From Sipunculus nudus (Eukaryota; Annelida; Sipuncula; Golfingiida; Sipunculidae): DNA of 64,000 bases. Below are positions 49,408-60,901 of the stretch, piece after piece. The translations under genes were made by a program, and so were the position numbers. Position 1 is the first letter of the stretch. The number at the start of each line of letters is the position of its first letter. The stretch spans positions 38,969,340 through 39,033,339 of the forward strand of contig CM049322.1 of assembly GCA_026874595.1 (NCBI GenBank), in the 5' to 3' direction. The notes below the pieces were generated by a model that was given only the letters and a program-made list of their open reading frames with translations, was not told the origin of the DNA and did not search any database.

Positions 49408-49830
49408 TTGATTCCTCCGAGAAATTTAATAAGGCTAGGTCCTCCTAGATGGAGTATCCTCAGAATTAAGCTAAGTCCTGTTATGACTCTTGTGAGAGTA
49501 TTACAAATGAGGGCAGGTCCTCTTATGACAAAACAGAAGTCTGTTCCGCTTCACAGTATACATTTAAAGTCAGATTTGATTTCTGGGAATATTACTGTGG
49601 GTATAAGAACAACTTTACCCTTTAAGGGAATTCAGTTGCTGCTAGGCAGTGATGTTGCAGGTGACAAAGTACAGCCTTTACCAATAGTGACAGAAAAGCT
49701 GTTACTTGATCAGGACACTGATCCTGAAAATCAGGAAATTCCTGGCTTGTATCATTCATGTGCTGTAACTAGATCTATGGTCAAGAAAAAAACCCATATG
49801 AGGATAATTGTCCAGATTATAACACTCTAG
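49408..49830 (+). pseudogene. Retroelement protease region, copy C
   Basis: Same as 10,378-10,800: LLLGSDVAGDKV signature, active-site segment not in frame. Directly precedes integrase. Confidence 0.75.
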
Positions 49831-49839
49831 GAGTCACTA

Positions 49840-51110
49840 GTGACCTGTCTAACAACTCGCCCGTACAGGATGCAGCATTTTCAAGGTCGGAACTTATCAC
49901 GGAACAGCATAAGGACCCTAATATATCATGTTTGTTTCCCGGGGCAGTTTCTAAAGATGAACTGTCACAGAACCCAGTTTGTTTCTATGTTAAAAATGAA
50001 GTGCTTATGCGTAAATGGCGACCACCTGATGAGTGGGCCATCAAACATCAAATAGTTATGCCCAAAAGAAATTCTAAACATGGAACAGGAGGCTCCTTTA
50101 TCTGGTCATTTAGGTATAAATAAAACTTTTCAGAAAGTTAGTACACGCTTATATTGGCCTAACCTCAGGACAGATGTTGTACAATATTGTAAATCATGCC
50201 ACACATGCCAGGTGGTAGGCAAGCCCAATCAGAATCCTCCTAAAGCCAAACCTCGGCCTATTCCTGTTTCGAGGAACCATTTAGTGCCATTATTGTTGTT
50301 TGTGTTGGACCACTGCCCAAAACAAAATCTGGACATAAATATTTGCTGACAATAATTTGCGCATCTACCAGGCAATACCATTGCGCAAAATTAAAGCCAT
50401 AAGAATTGTCAAGGCTCTGACCAAATTTTTAACCCTTTTTAGGATTACCAACATCCGTCAAGTCTGACCAAAGTCTATTTTTATGTCTGGCTTTTTCCAG
50501 CAAGTTATGCTTAAGCCAGGTATAAAACAGTACAGCTCTTCGCAATACCATCCTGAAAGTCAGGGCGCCCTCGGGCGTTTTCACCAGACATTAAAAAAAC
50601 ATGATAAGGAGTTATTGCTATGACACCAAAAAAAAATTGGGATGAAGGAATCCACCTATTGCTGTTTGGTGTCAGAGAATCATTTCAAGAGTCCTTGGGT
50701 GACAGTCCCTTTGAACTAGCTTTAAACACTCAGTTCGCTGTCCATTAAAAATGCTTAAAGAAAAATCTTGTGTGAAAATCCTGATTCTCTTAGTTTTTTT
50801 TGCGGCATGTCTCAGACTTTTGCACTAAACTACACAATGTTTGTGAGATTGCAACGTCTAATCTAAATTCTGCACAAAGTAAAATGAAACAAAGTATGAC
50901 GAGCACACTGTAAATAGGACGTTTGAGCCTGGTGATAAAGTCCTTCCCTTACTACCCATCCCTGGCAGACCTCTGAAAGCTAAGTATTTTGGTTCTTACA
51001 TTGTTGACAAGAAAGCCAGTAATTTAAATTACATACTGTTAACACCAGATAGGCGTTAGAAAAACCAACTGTGCCATGTTAACAAGTTAAAACCATATAA
51101 TGATAGAAAT
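49840..51110 (+). pseudogene. Integrase pseudogene with GPY/F-like tail, copy C
   Basis: Zinc-binding HHCC region (GHLGI...YCKSCHTC) spans about 50,080-50,220, with a one-base frameshift beside the first His. The core spans about 50,270-50,760 (VLDHCP, KSDQ, YHPESQGAL, WDEG, ESLGDSPFEL). A C-terminal segment at about 50,920-51,100 shows GDKVLPLLPIPGRPLKAKYFGSY, the GPY/F-type module. Gly replaces the expected catalytic Glu, and several stops interrupt the core. It lies upstream of RT, the diagnostic order. Confidence 0.85.
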
Positions 51111-51257
51111 AGCACATCAGATGTTGTACATAATGTTACTGCTGTTAATAGTGTAAAAACTGACTCTGACCCAGTTAAAGTAGATTCTGCTTGTAAGTGT
51201 GATGTAGACATTCAGCGTGGAGCCTGAAAAAAACCTCAAACGTGCTTAACAACCTGG

Positions 51258-52072
51258 ATGCCAAACTGTCACCTTACCACACGACAACAACAAGACCTCA
51301 AGAACCTGCTGCAGAATTGTAAACATTTGTTTAGTGACAGTCCAACTAACATGTTGTGCCATGAAGTCGATGTTGGCGAGGCAAGCGCAGTCAAGAAGCA
51401 TCCTTATAGACTGAATCCAGAAAAGCAAAACTATCTACAAGACGAGTTTCAATATTTGCTGGAAAATGATTTTATTGGACCTAATAACAGTAACTGAAGT
51501 TCACTATGTATTATTGTGCCAAAACTGGATGGAAGTTACCGTATGTGCACAGATGATCGAAATCTGAACTCTGTCACTAAGACTGACACGTTTCCTATTC
51601 CAAGGATCGATGACTGCATTGATACAGTCGGTAGCTCCAGATATGTCTCTAAGGTTGACTTGCTAAAAGGATTCTTGCAAGTTCCGCTGCAGAACGAGCG
51701 AAAGAATTGCCCGCGTTTGTGACGCCGCAAGGACTGTACAAGTATAAAATTATGCCGTTTGGCATGAAGAACTCGCCATCCTAGTTCCAACGCCTCACTC
51801 ATATGGTTGTCAAGAACATTCAGGGCAACGACGCATATATTAATGACCTTGTCGTGTATAGCGACACCTGGGAGAAACATCTGCATATCCTTCGCGATCT
51901 CTTCGAAAAAATCAGCGAAGCACGTCTGATCGTCAGCTTAGTCAAATCTGAGTTTTTTCATGCACAAGTAACATTTTTGGATCATATTGTAGGGCAGGGT
52001 CAAGTAAAACCTGTTGAAGCTAGGACAAGTGCTTTTCGGCATTACATAGACCAGAAAACGAAAAGCAAGTAA
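51258..52072 (+). pseudogene. Reverse transcriptase pseudogene, copy C
   Basis: Clear Ty3/gypsy RT blocks: KKHPYRLNPEKQ, IIVPKLDGSYRMCTD, TDTFPIPRIDDCID, SKVDLLKGFLQVPL (first catalytic Asp kept), MPFGMKNSP, then YINDLVVYSDTWE and FLDHIVGQGQVKPVEA. The catalytic YxDD box reads YIND (AAT at 51,842-51,844), so the palm is dead. There is also a Trp-to-stop near 51,495, a frameshift near 51,720 and a stop after NSP. 51,567 onward is in the spacer of the inverted repeat and has no counterpart in D. Confidence 0.9.
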
Positions 52073-52101
52073 TGCTTTTTATTGGTAAGGTTTGATACTA
52101 C

Positions 52102-52543
52102 ATGAAGTTTTGTCCAAATTTTTCTGCTGTAGCTGAACCTTTGAAACCTTATTTGTTAAAGAAGAAACAAAAGTTTAAATGGAATGTTCAGTGTAAAAAT
52201 GCATTTCAGAATTTGAAAGCAATTCTGCAAAATTCACCAGTTTTAGTAGCTCCAGACTTTTCTGCACCTTTTAAGTTAGCTGTAAATGCTAGTGATACTG
52301 CAGCTGGCGCTGTGTTGTTAAAAGAAGGCAGTGATGGCATAGATCATCCAATTTGTTATTTTCAAGAAAGTTTAATGGAAACCAGAAAAACTACTCCACT
52401 ATTGAAAAAGAATGTTTGGCTTTTATTTTGGCATAGAAACATATTGAAGTTGAGATGGAGTTTGTTTTTATAGGATTACAATCTTAAAATCATACACTCA
52501 AAAGGGAAAGACAATGTACTTGCTGATTGCTTATCGATATGTT
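52102..52543 (+). pseudogene. RNase H pseudogene, copy C
   Basis: Connection segment (KFCPNFSAVAEPLKPYL) followed by APFKLAVNASDTAAGAVLL, where the first catalytic Asp reads Asn. About 30 residues are deleted between the WLLFWHRNI and LRWSLFL blocks, removing another catalytic region. The frame ends KGKDNVLADCLSI and stop. No integrase follows; the polypurine tract is about 100 bp further on. Confidence 0.85.
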
Positions 52544-52645
52544 AATTAAATGTTGTACACGAGATGTTTATGTAATGTTGAAAATAAGATGATTTATTTA
52601 AATATTGTAAAAATTTAGTGATTGTGATCGCAAAAAGAAAGTTAC

Positions 52646-52656
52646 AGGAGGGGGAG
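52646..52656 (+). promoter_or_regulatory. Polypurine tract
   Basis: AGGAGGGGGAG immediately before TGTTATAGG. Purine runs abutting a TG dinucleotide mark plus-strand priming and the 3' LTR start. Confidence 0.75.
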
Positions 52657-52688
52657 TGTTATAGGTGGTTCGATTTTTTTAGCTGGTA
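52657..52688 (+). repeat. 3' LTR start, truncated at 32 bp
   Basis: Begins TGTTATAGGTGG and is cut where sequence becomes the reverse complement of RT (from 52,689, matching 51,566 backwards). Confidence 0.55.
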
Positions 52689-53440
52689 CAGATTTCGATA
52701 ATCTGTGCACATACGGTAACTTCCATCCGGTTTTGGTAAAATAATACATAGTGAACTTCAGTTACTGTTATTAGGTCCAATAAAATCATTTTCCAGCAAA
52801 TATTGAACCTCGTCTTGTAGATACTTTTGCTTTTTCTGGATTCAGTCTGTAAGGATGCTACTTGACTGCGCTTGCCTCGCCAACATCGACTTCATGGCAC
52901 AACATGTTAGTTCGCGTTGGAATGTCACGAAACAAATGTTTACAATTCTGCAGCAGGTTCTTGAGGTCTTGTTGTTGTCGTGCGGTAAGGTGACAGTTTG
53001 GCATCCAGGTTGTTAAGCACGTTTGAGGTTTTTTTCAGGCTCCACGCTGAATGTCTACATCACACTTACAATCAGAATCTACTTTAACTGGGTCAGAGTC
53101 AGTTTTTACACTATTAACAGCAGTAACATTATGTACAACATCTGATGTGCTATTTCTATCATAATATGATTTTAACTTGTTAACATGGCACAGTTGGTTT
53201 TTCTATTGCCTATCTGGTGTTAACAGTATGTAATTTAAATTACTGGCTTTCTTGTCAACAATGTAAGAACTAAAATACTTAGCTTTCAGAGGTCTGCCAG
53301 GAATGGGTAGTAAGGGAAGGACTTTATCACCAGGCTCAAACGTCCTATTTACAGTGTGCTCGTCATACTTTGTTTCATTTTACTTTGTGCAGAATTTAGA
53401 TTAGACGTTGCACTCTCACAAACATTGTGTAGTTTAGTGC
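52689..53440 (-). pseudogene. RT N-terminus and integrase tail, copy D
   Basis: Reverse-strand counterpart of 50,815-51,566: GPY/F-like tail (about 53,200-53,380), linker, and the first RT blocks up to the YRMCTD region, with indels of its own (for example an altered stretch near 52,910). Not translatable. Confidence 0.7.
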
Positions 53441-54436
53441 AAAAGTCTGAGACATGCCGCAAAAAAAAACTAAGAGAATCAGGATTTTCACACAAGATTT
53501 TTCTTTAAGCATTTTTAATGGACAGCGAACTGAGTGTTTAAACCTAGTTCAAAGGGACTGTCACCCAAGGACTCTTGAAATGATTCTCTGACACCAAACA
53601 GCAATAGGTGGATTCCTTCATCCCAATTTTTTTTTGTGTCATAGCAATAACTCCTTATCATGTTTTTTTAATGTCTGGTGAAAACGCCCGAGAGCGCCCT
53701 GACTTTCAGGTTGGTATTGCGAAGAGCTGTACTGTTTTATACCTGGCTTAAGCATAACTTGCTGGAAAAAGCCAGACATAAAAATAGACTTTGGTCAGAC
53801 TTGACGGATTTTGGTAATCCTAAAGTGGTAAAAAATTTGGTCAGAGCCTTGACAATTCTTATGGCATTAATTTTGCGCAATAGTATTGCCTGGTAGATGC
53901 GCAAATTATTGTCAGCAAATATTTATGTCCAGATATTGTTTTGGGCAGTGGTCCAACACAAACAACGATAATGGCACTAAATGGTTCCTCGAAAAAGGAA
54001 TAGGCCGAAGTTGGGCTTTAGGAGGATTCTGATTGGACTTACCTACCATCTGGCATGTGTGGCATGATTTACAATATTGTACAACATCTGTCCTGGGGTT
54101 AGGCCAATAGAAGCGTGTACTAACTTTCTGAAAAGTTTTATTTATACCTAAATGACCAGATAAAGGAGCCTCCTGTTCCATGTTTAGAATTTCTTTTGGG
54201 CATAACTATTTGATGTTTGATGGCCCACTCATCATCAGTGCATACATCAGGTGGTCGCCATTTACGCATAAGCACTTCATTTTTAACATAGAAACAAACT
54301 GGGTTCTGTGACAGTTCATCTTTAGAAACTGCCCCGGTAAACAAACATGATATATTAGGGTCCTTATGCTGTTCCGTGATAAGTTCCGACCTTGAAAATG
54401 CTGCATCCTGTACGGGCGAGTTGTTAGACAGGTCAC
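53440..54436 (-). pseudogene. Integrase pseudogene, copy D
   Basis: Two overlapping minus frames (54,436-54,206 and 54,181-53,912) carry the pre-zinc-finger, GHLGI and CKSCHTCQ blocks. The core follows to about 53,580. Copy D retains a short VCTDDE segment missing from A and C. Frameshifts and the Glu-to-Gly change are shared. Confidence 0.8.
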
Positions 54437-54519
54437 TAGTGACTCCTAGAGTGTTATAATCTGGACAATTATCCTCATATGTGTTTTTTTCTTGACCATA
54501 GATCTAGTTACAGCACATG

Positions 54520-54840
54520 AATATTACAAGCCAGGAATTTCCTGATTTTCAGGATCAGTGTCCTGATCAAGTAACAGCTTTTCTGTCACTATTGGTAAAG
54601 GCTGTACTTTGTCATCTGCAACATCACTGCCTAGCAGTAACTGAATTCCCTTAAAGGGTAAAGTTGTTCTTATACCCACAGTAATATTCCCAGAAATCAA
54701 ATCTGACTTTAAATGTTTACTGTGAAGCGGAACAGACTTCTGTTTTGTCATTAGAGGACCTGCCCTCATTTGTAATACTCTCACAAGAGTCATAACAGGA
54801 CTTAGATTTATTTAGAGGATACTCCATCTAGGAGGACCTA
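54520..54840 (-). pseudogene. Retroelement protease region, copy D
   Basis: Frame 54,793-54,524 with LLLGSDVADDKV (Gly to Asp relative to A and C). Shorter open frame than in A or C. Confidence 0.7.
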
Positions 54841-55055
54841 GCCTTATTAAATTTCTCGGAGGAATCAAATGAGGTTTTTACCCAGCAAGCTACGGATTCT
54901 TCTTTTGATTCAGACGGCACGTTGGCCTCTGTAGCATCGTACTGTTTTTTAGAGTCAATAAAGGAGTTTTACCCCTTATTTACTTGAAAAGAGCTTGGCT
55001 CTGGTACTGTGCTTTGCACAGATTTTGAATCAAAACCAGGTGGTTTGCTCCTCGG

Positions 55056-56155
55056 TTAATTTGCAAGTGTCCAGCAGTCAGCTATTAGATGACCTTCCTT
55101 TTGGCAGTAATTACAGAGTTTCTTTGAGAATGACTGGTTTTTGTTGGATTTAGACAGAGTGGACATGGACTGAGGTGTAGCAATGGACCTTGTTGATCTA
55201 TCAGAACTACTATTATTGGGTGTCTGCACCTTAAACTTCCTTTGACCATACTGATTTACATTCTTGTTTGTGAATGACTGGTTTGATTTGGTAGTAAAGG
55301 ACATTTTATGTGTTAATGAATAATCATCAGCTAATTGAGCAGCAATGTCAAGTGTTTCAGGAATTTTTTCATCAAGAAAGGTTTTAACACCTGCGTTAAT
55401 GCAGAGCTTAAATTCATCAAGCAAAATCAACTGGCGCAAATTTTCATTATCTTTTATTGCATTTTTAGAACTACACCAATGATTAAACAACTGCTCTTTT
55501 GTCCTAGCAAATTCTACATAGTTTTGTTGTTTCGCTTTCCCAATATCTAAATTTCTGGCGGTAAGTCTCCGTAACTAAGTCATAACCTTCTTTCTCTGGC
55601 CGTGCCAGTCAATACACTTTGTAATAGCATAATCCAATTTTCCTTAGGCCAATTGTAAATTTTTAGCTACCTTCTCAAAGTGTAAGAAATATATATCAAC
55701 CTCATTTTCTTGAAAAGGTAGGACAGGTCTAATGTGTTTTGTAACATCAAAACTGTGAGTTGAGGCAGCAAGTAGACCATGTTCTAGTTTAAGTCGTTCT
55801 AACTCCAGTTGTTTTCACTCTATTTCTTTTTCTGTTTCTAGTCTTTCTCTTTCAATTTCTTTTTCTAGCCTTTCTCTTTGATGTTCTTCACTTTCTTTTA
55901 ATGCCAGCTCATGTCAACTTTTTTAATCCTAACTGCAAGGCTGTCACTTTTTTAAGTTTCTACTTCACTCTCTTCAATTAAACCTTTGCTAACTAGATCT
56001 TGCATGATTTTAGCAATCATATCAGGCTTTCTTAAAGCTTTTATACACACATACCCTAAGTGTTGTCTAAAACGCAACAACTGATCTTTTGTCAACTGTT
56101 TAAGTTGATCAGGGTCGGGATCTTCAACAAATGCCTCAGGTTTGAAATCTGCCAT
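55056..56155 (-). pseudogene. gag pseudogene, copy D (initiator intact)
   Basis: Starts ATG with MADFKPEAF and stays open for 67 codons (56,155-55,952), passing the position where A and C have TGA. Frameshifts and stops follow in the coiled-coil and capsid regions. The last 144 codons (55,490-55,056) are open and include the SCAN-like domain and an intact CCHC knuckle. The least decayed gag in the window. Confidence 0.85.
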
Positions 56156-56384
56156 GTTAAGATGTTAAAGCAATAACAACAAAAACAAAAACACTGAGAT
56201 CAATCTTGTAAACAATATAATGTAAACAATGTGTCTCGGTCAAGGCCTGATAAATTTTCAAAACTATTAAGCCTCCCAAACAAGCCCACAATTTTATGTT
56301 ACGGAACCATATAGCAACAGATCACGTAGTCGTGAAGAGCATGAATTTTGTCATGGAGATAAATAAAAATCAGATTCCGTAACA

Positions 56385-57900
56385 CTAGGCAGCGTGAAAT
56401 GTCTACATTACAAACAATACACTAAATCAAAACAATTACACAGTATAACAACAGTATAACAGTAAATCAATACAATCAAAAAGTATAATAAATAAAGTAT
56501 ACAGAACCAAAGTGTTCGGAATCCTGCTTTTCTGGATACCACCACTGTTACAGCTCAACATGTCCTTTACAACATATAATCCAGATGAACAGCTCACGTA
56601 AATCTTCTCAGAAAATATAAGTTCAACGTAATCTCGAAAACAATCTGTTGTAATCAAAAAGTGAAGTTCAGGTAATCGTCCCAAAGGCAAACTGAAGACT
56701 GTATAAAATCCGTTACAAATTTCGAAGAAGATTCTATAAATTCTGCAATTATCGGAAAGGTCCACAAACTGACCCACACTCTTCCGTGTCCGCTGGAATT
56801 TTTCTCCCTCCTCCACTGGGCTCAAAACACAGCCCCTAATTTAATCATGTCTCAACCCAAAGCCTAGAAACTTCTATTTCACGAACAATCCAAAGAACAC
56901 AACAATACATAATACACACGCGCCCAAAGAACAATACAAGACACGCGCTCATAGAGCGCGAACAGCCCAGAAAATTCCAGATTAGCACGAGTGCTGTGTC
57001 TTTACACGCCTGGGTTCACCCAGTAAGGATTACAGCGAGCGCTGTGTCTCTACACGCCTTAGCAATTTACGCCCGGGGCTTGAGCGCACAATGAAAGAGA
57101 CACCTGTACATTTGCATGAACTTGAAATAATTAGGCCACCACCCTAATTTCTATGGAAATAGCTCATTATTTGCTGAATAAATGCCTTGTCACCAATTAT
57201 ACCAATCACTGATTCATCCTTGACCCTGGAAAATGCAAAGGATATGCCAAAGTATTTTGAAAATGAATTAAAGTCTTGTCGTCCTAAGCACATTTTCTAT
57301 CTGTAAGACACTTTTTCATGCGTGCTAGTTTGCTAAATTTTAAATATTTTGCATAGATTGGTAATCTTTTAGTCAGTACTATTTGTTAGGAATGTGGATA
57401 AATATGCAATATGTATTAGAAAACTGTGCTACGACCCACCCATACCAGCTACGGCCAGTTGGTATGACATCCCCGTTCGCCTCCCGTAAATCCTGTCTAC
57501 GCCCCTAACTAACATGTATATTATACGTGACCAATACCAGATAGTGTTATGAGCTTAAGTACTAAATATCATTTTAGTTGCAGCCATAAATCTAAGCCGC
57601 ATCAGTGATACCACATAAAAAGCATTACTCATAAAAGTACATGGGCCCACTTAGCGATAAGCGGGCGGCCATTCTTTATGTCGCTCTGCCGTTGCACTGC
57701 AGAGTGTGGTTCTTGGTTTATTATGACTACCTTGACTTATTATAAATAGCTAGGGTTTTTTTCTTGAATCAATGCTTGCCAGAGAAAAATTGATTAACTG
57801 AACTCTGCTGAGAACTGATCGGATGTAGCCTGTCAAATGTCCCTGTCCGAAGCACTCACCACAACCACTTTTGTTAAAGGCTATATCTATTTGAAGCTGT
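56385..57900 (-). other. LTR/leader region and gene-free flank, copy D
   Basis: Counterpart of about 7,400-8,930. A 129-codon minus frame (56,825-56,436, starting MSPVEEGEKF) is open here but closed in A and C and has no recognisable domain; probably LTR or leader sequence. A short extra segment (about 57,546-57,561) is present only in D. Confidence 0.4.
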
Positions 57901-58049
57901 CATAACTTCGTGTGATCAAAACCAAACTTTCTATTAAGACGGAGTTATTTGGCTCACTGGGATTATGCTTTTTGTTTAGGACATGAGATCACACAAAATG
58001 CCGCCCCTTGAACAGAATGGGGTTTAAGCATAGTGGAGCGATCTTTGGT

Positions 58050-58812
58050 TGAATTTGACACCTCCACGGATTTGGTATGTAAAGCAAGCCTGGCTTAGCA
58101 ACTCAATTTTAACTCAATTAAGCAGTCATTTAGATTCTTACAAATTTGCTCACATAGTGTATGCCTAATTTTAAGGGAAGAATGGTATATGTGTCGGTAA
58201 CATTTTTAGGTCAAGGTTCCAGCCTAGTGACAGCAATCGAAATCATAAAATCGGTGACAGAACACTGAATCATAGATTATTCAGGGTTGTAAGGTTAGCA
58301 ACAGCGACACATGTTAGGTGATCTAGCTGTTCCTTTTGCATAATGTTTGCTTAAACTCAAATTTGATGACGGATATGACATCAGTAGGGGGTGAGAAATT
58401 AATAGCCATTCAACGGGTACTATTTTCTGTTCGGAAATGAATTAGTGGATCAGGCAGCGTGTGAGGTAATCGAATCGGGTATCAGAGACTTTGTTGAGAG
58501 GCTCGAAGTGACTGATATATGCATGGAAAAGAAGCCGAATAAGATTAAGAAATAATATCTCCATATGGCAAGCCAAATGTAAGACTAACATATACGTGTC
58601 TGGTATGATAATATGCCTTTGATGGTTATGATAAAAGGTACTGAAACGTCTGTCGAATAAAGGTGTCGTATTTACATGTATCTTTGATGGTAATCAAAGG
58701 TGCGTGTTTAAAAAGTTTTTGATGAGAGGCGTGGCAAGACGGTCGATGATTAATTTAGGAAGCCATGGAAGTATATCTTATAGTGTGCCAAGCAAGCTGG
58801 AGTTCTTTTTAA
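58050..58812 (+). repeat. Internal repeat R3, copy D
   Basis: Reverse-strand counterpart of 6,520-7,270. The protein-like frame of A and C is interrupted here by a stop (TAA near 58,552). Confidence 0.55.
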
Positions 58813-59727
58813 TAACAGCCCATGAAGAGTACCTGGTAATAATGTTTTTATATACTACAGGACATTTCCAATCTCGGAAAAGGGTGTTATTTCCTTTCAA
58901 AGGCTTTCAATAAGAAGAAAAATTCGCAAGTCTTGACGCTCAGCCAAATATATTAGGGAATCACATGATAGTTTTGAAGGGGATCTGTGTCAATTTTTGA
59001 AGTGTTTTTCATAAGGATATATGTAAACCAAGGTCCTTGCCAGTGTATTTTCTACCAAGTAAGTCTGCAAACAGTGTTAGAATTAAGTGTATGGGTATGG
59101 GTAAATGAATTAATTATCTCATTTTTTATTTAAATCGATCAGCTAAAATGGAGCGAGAAACCGAACATATTACTGATATATAAGTGAAAATAATTCTGCA
59201 CTTTCTTCTGTTAAACTCTAATGTTTTCCTAAATGTAGAACAAAAAAAAACCTTTGTCTAATCACTTTAATGGGACTTGTTGTCATGTTAATAATATTCA
59301 ATTTGACCTTAGGAACGTTACCCTTATTTCTTGTAGATATACCTATGAACATCTACATTTGCTTCCTACAGTGTATCATGTGGTTATGGTTATCGATATT
59401 TTGCATTTTCTAGTAAACCGTAACTGGTTTATCTCAGATTCAATGCTCTGATAGAGTGATTATTAAACCTGACATGGCTTTGACTATGTATTTCATTTCA
59501 ACCTTGTGGTAAATACGTCTATGACGTGATGAACAAATTTCAGTAACATGTTTAAGAAGAGTGATTCTTGTGATTAGGGGATATTTTGTTATGAATGTTA
59601 TGTCGAAAAAAAGAAACAACCCTAAGCATTGTTTGTATATGTTCTATGTATTTTAGTTAATGAGAAAAGTTTAAACCTTGGTGGGTTGAATGATTTCCGT
59701 GTAGCTTAGTTTAACACAAGACAGAAA

Positions 59728-59900
59728 TTTGACGTCATACTCACAAAGTTCTCGCTGTAAACTTAAAGTGTGGGATTTAACCGCAATCCTAAATTTGGAC
59801 AGAGGATATCACAAGTCATAATAATGGTTAAGATTATAAAGATGACCCTCTTCTTGAGCTGCTGGCTGTTTTACGGGCTGACTTGGCGCTTAGTCCTTGG
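59728..59900 (+). pseudogene. Decayed death-domain-like exon, copy D
   Basis: Reverse-strand counterpart of 5,440-5,610, with the same stop-containing reading. Confidence 0.55.
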
Positions 59901-60901
59901 TAGTGTTTTTGCTGATTCGTTCTCTTGCCTCAATCCCTAAAAAAATGTATATTATCAGTGAAAACATTTATATTCAATATTTTCTTAGAGTGGATTAGAT
60001 TATATTTGATTTATGTGCACCATCTCTACACCTGCAAAACATGTTTCTCCCCTCCAGCAAGCTGACAGTGTTAGGCCCCAGTGTCCTTACAATAATTATT
60101 TGCTAAATAATTTGGCATTATCTCCGATTGCTACCACAGATCCGATTAAATCGTACTCCACATGGTTTCATGGTTACAGTATAAAGAATAACAAACAAAG
60201 TCAGACAGGCATTTTAATATTATCATCATGCACATGGTAACCTCAGTTTATAGTACTGTTTGGACTTTTCGTAAAGGTACAGGACGGGGGGGGGGGTTAA
60301 TCGTAAAACTTCAGCAACGATTAGATACACCGTACGGCACATGTAAATAGTGTAAGAGTCAATCCTATTTTTACATGCCAATACGTTATTTTCACATATA
60401 TCTTTTCATTTTTTACCCATTGTTAGTCATTCATTCATTCCAATGAAAAATACTTTTATATATATTAGTGTATCAACTGAATCTTATATTTTATTTAATG
60501 CAACAAAAACTAGAAGAAAAAATAAATAACACTTGATATTAACCCTTACATACAAAACAAAACAAATGGTGAACATTTTTTTCGAAAAGATAAAGCCAGC
60601 TATCCAGTTTCCCTACTTGAAAGATTTATTGGATTTATAACATACTGTGGGTAATTATTGACAAACTCTAGCTATTTTTTGCCGGAAGAAGTTTATATTA
60701 CTTCCTAAATAATGGTGCTGACAACACTGACAATCAGAGCTCAATAATTTCAGATGGACTTATTGAATCATGGATATTTCCACAAGACCCAATTTTGCAC
60801 ATTCGAAATGTAATTTCCCCCTCCATATTAAAATCGTATATATTTTTATTTAATTGTTCTTTACCGTTATAAAGCCCTTTAGCATATGATCAAAGAAGCC
60901 A

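Larger units (their letters stand above)
40414..51566 (+). repeat. Left arm of large inverted repeat
   Basis: Reverse complement of 52,689-64,000, the right arm continuing to the window edge. The two arms differ by substitutions and by indels such as the TTAA element (left only) and the 1.46-kb block (right only). The spacer 51,567-52,688 holds the 3' half of the retroelement pol and 32 bp of LTR. Confidence 0.9.
34192..52688 (+). repeat. Segmental duplication, unit 2 (GPCR2 plus copy C)
   Basis: 34,192-37,645 matches the GPCR1 region, 37,646-50,812 matches copy A, and the element then continues past A's breakpoint to its 3' LTR start. It has a private 72-bp deletion near 37,800. The right boundary is the inversion junction at 52,688/52,689. 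Confidence 0.9.
47890..52688 (+). mobile_element. Gmr1-like Ty3/gypsy retrotransposon, copy C (longest)
   Basis: Order read directly along the plus strand: TGTTACGG...CCGTAACA terminus (47,890-47,977), primer-site-like segment, gag, protease, integrase with GPY/F-like tail, reverse transcriptase, RNase H, polypurine tract, start of 3' LTR. Ty3/gypsy elements normally place integrase last; integrase before RT together with gypsy-type RT defines the Gmr1 group. The 3' LTR is cut after 32 bp by the inversion junction. Every domain carries stops or frameshifts, so it is a fossil. True LTR length is unresolved; 47,150-47,977 may belong to it. Confidence 0.85.
52689..56384 (-). mobile_element. Gmr1-like Ty3/gypsy element, copy D (3'-truncated)
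   Basis: Minus-strand element with LTR-terminus segment (56,297-56,384), gag, protease, integrase, GPY/F-like tail and the start of RT, cut inside RT at the inversion junction. It contains its own stops but preserves the gag initiator and some positions lost in A and C. Confidence 0.85.

Noticed and set aside
53678-53896. Plus-strand 72-codon frame, and its counterpart on the minus strand at 11,335-11,553
   Set aside because: Antisense of the integrase core; the real reading is on the other strand.
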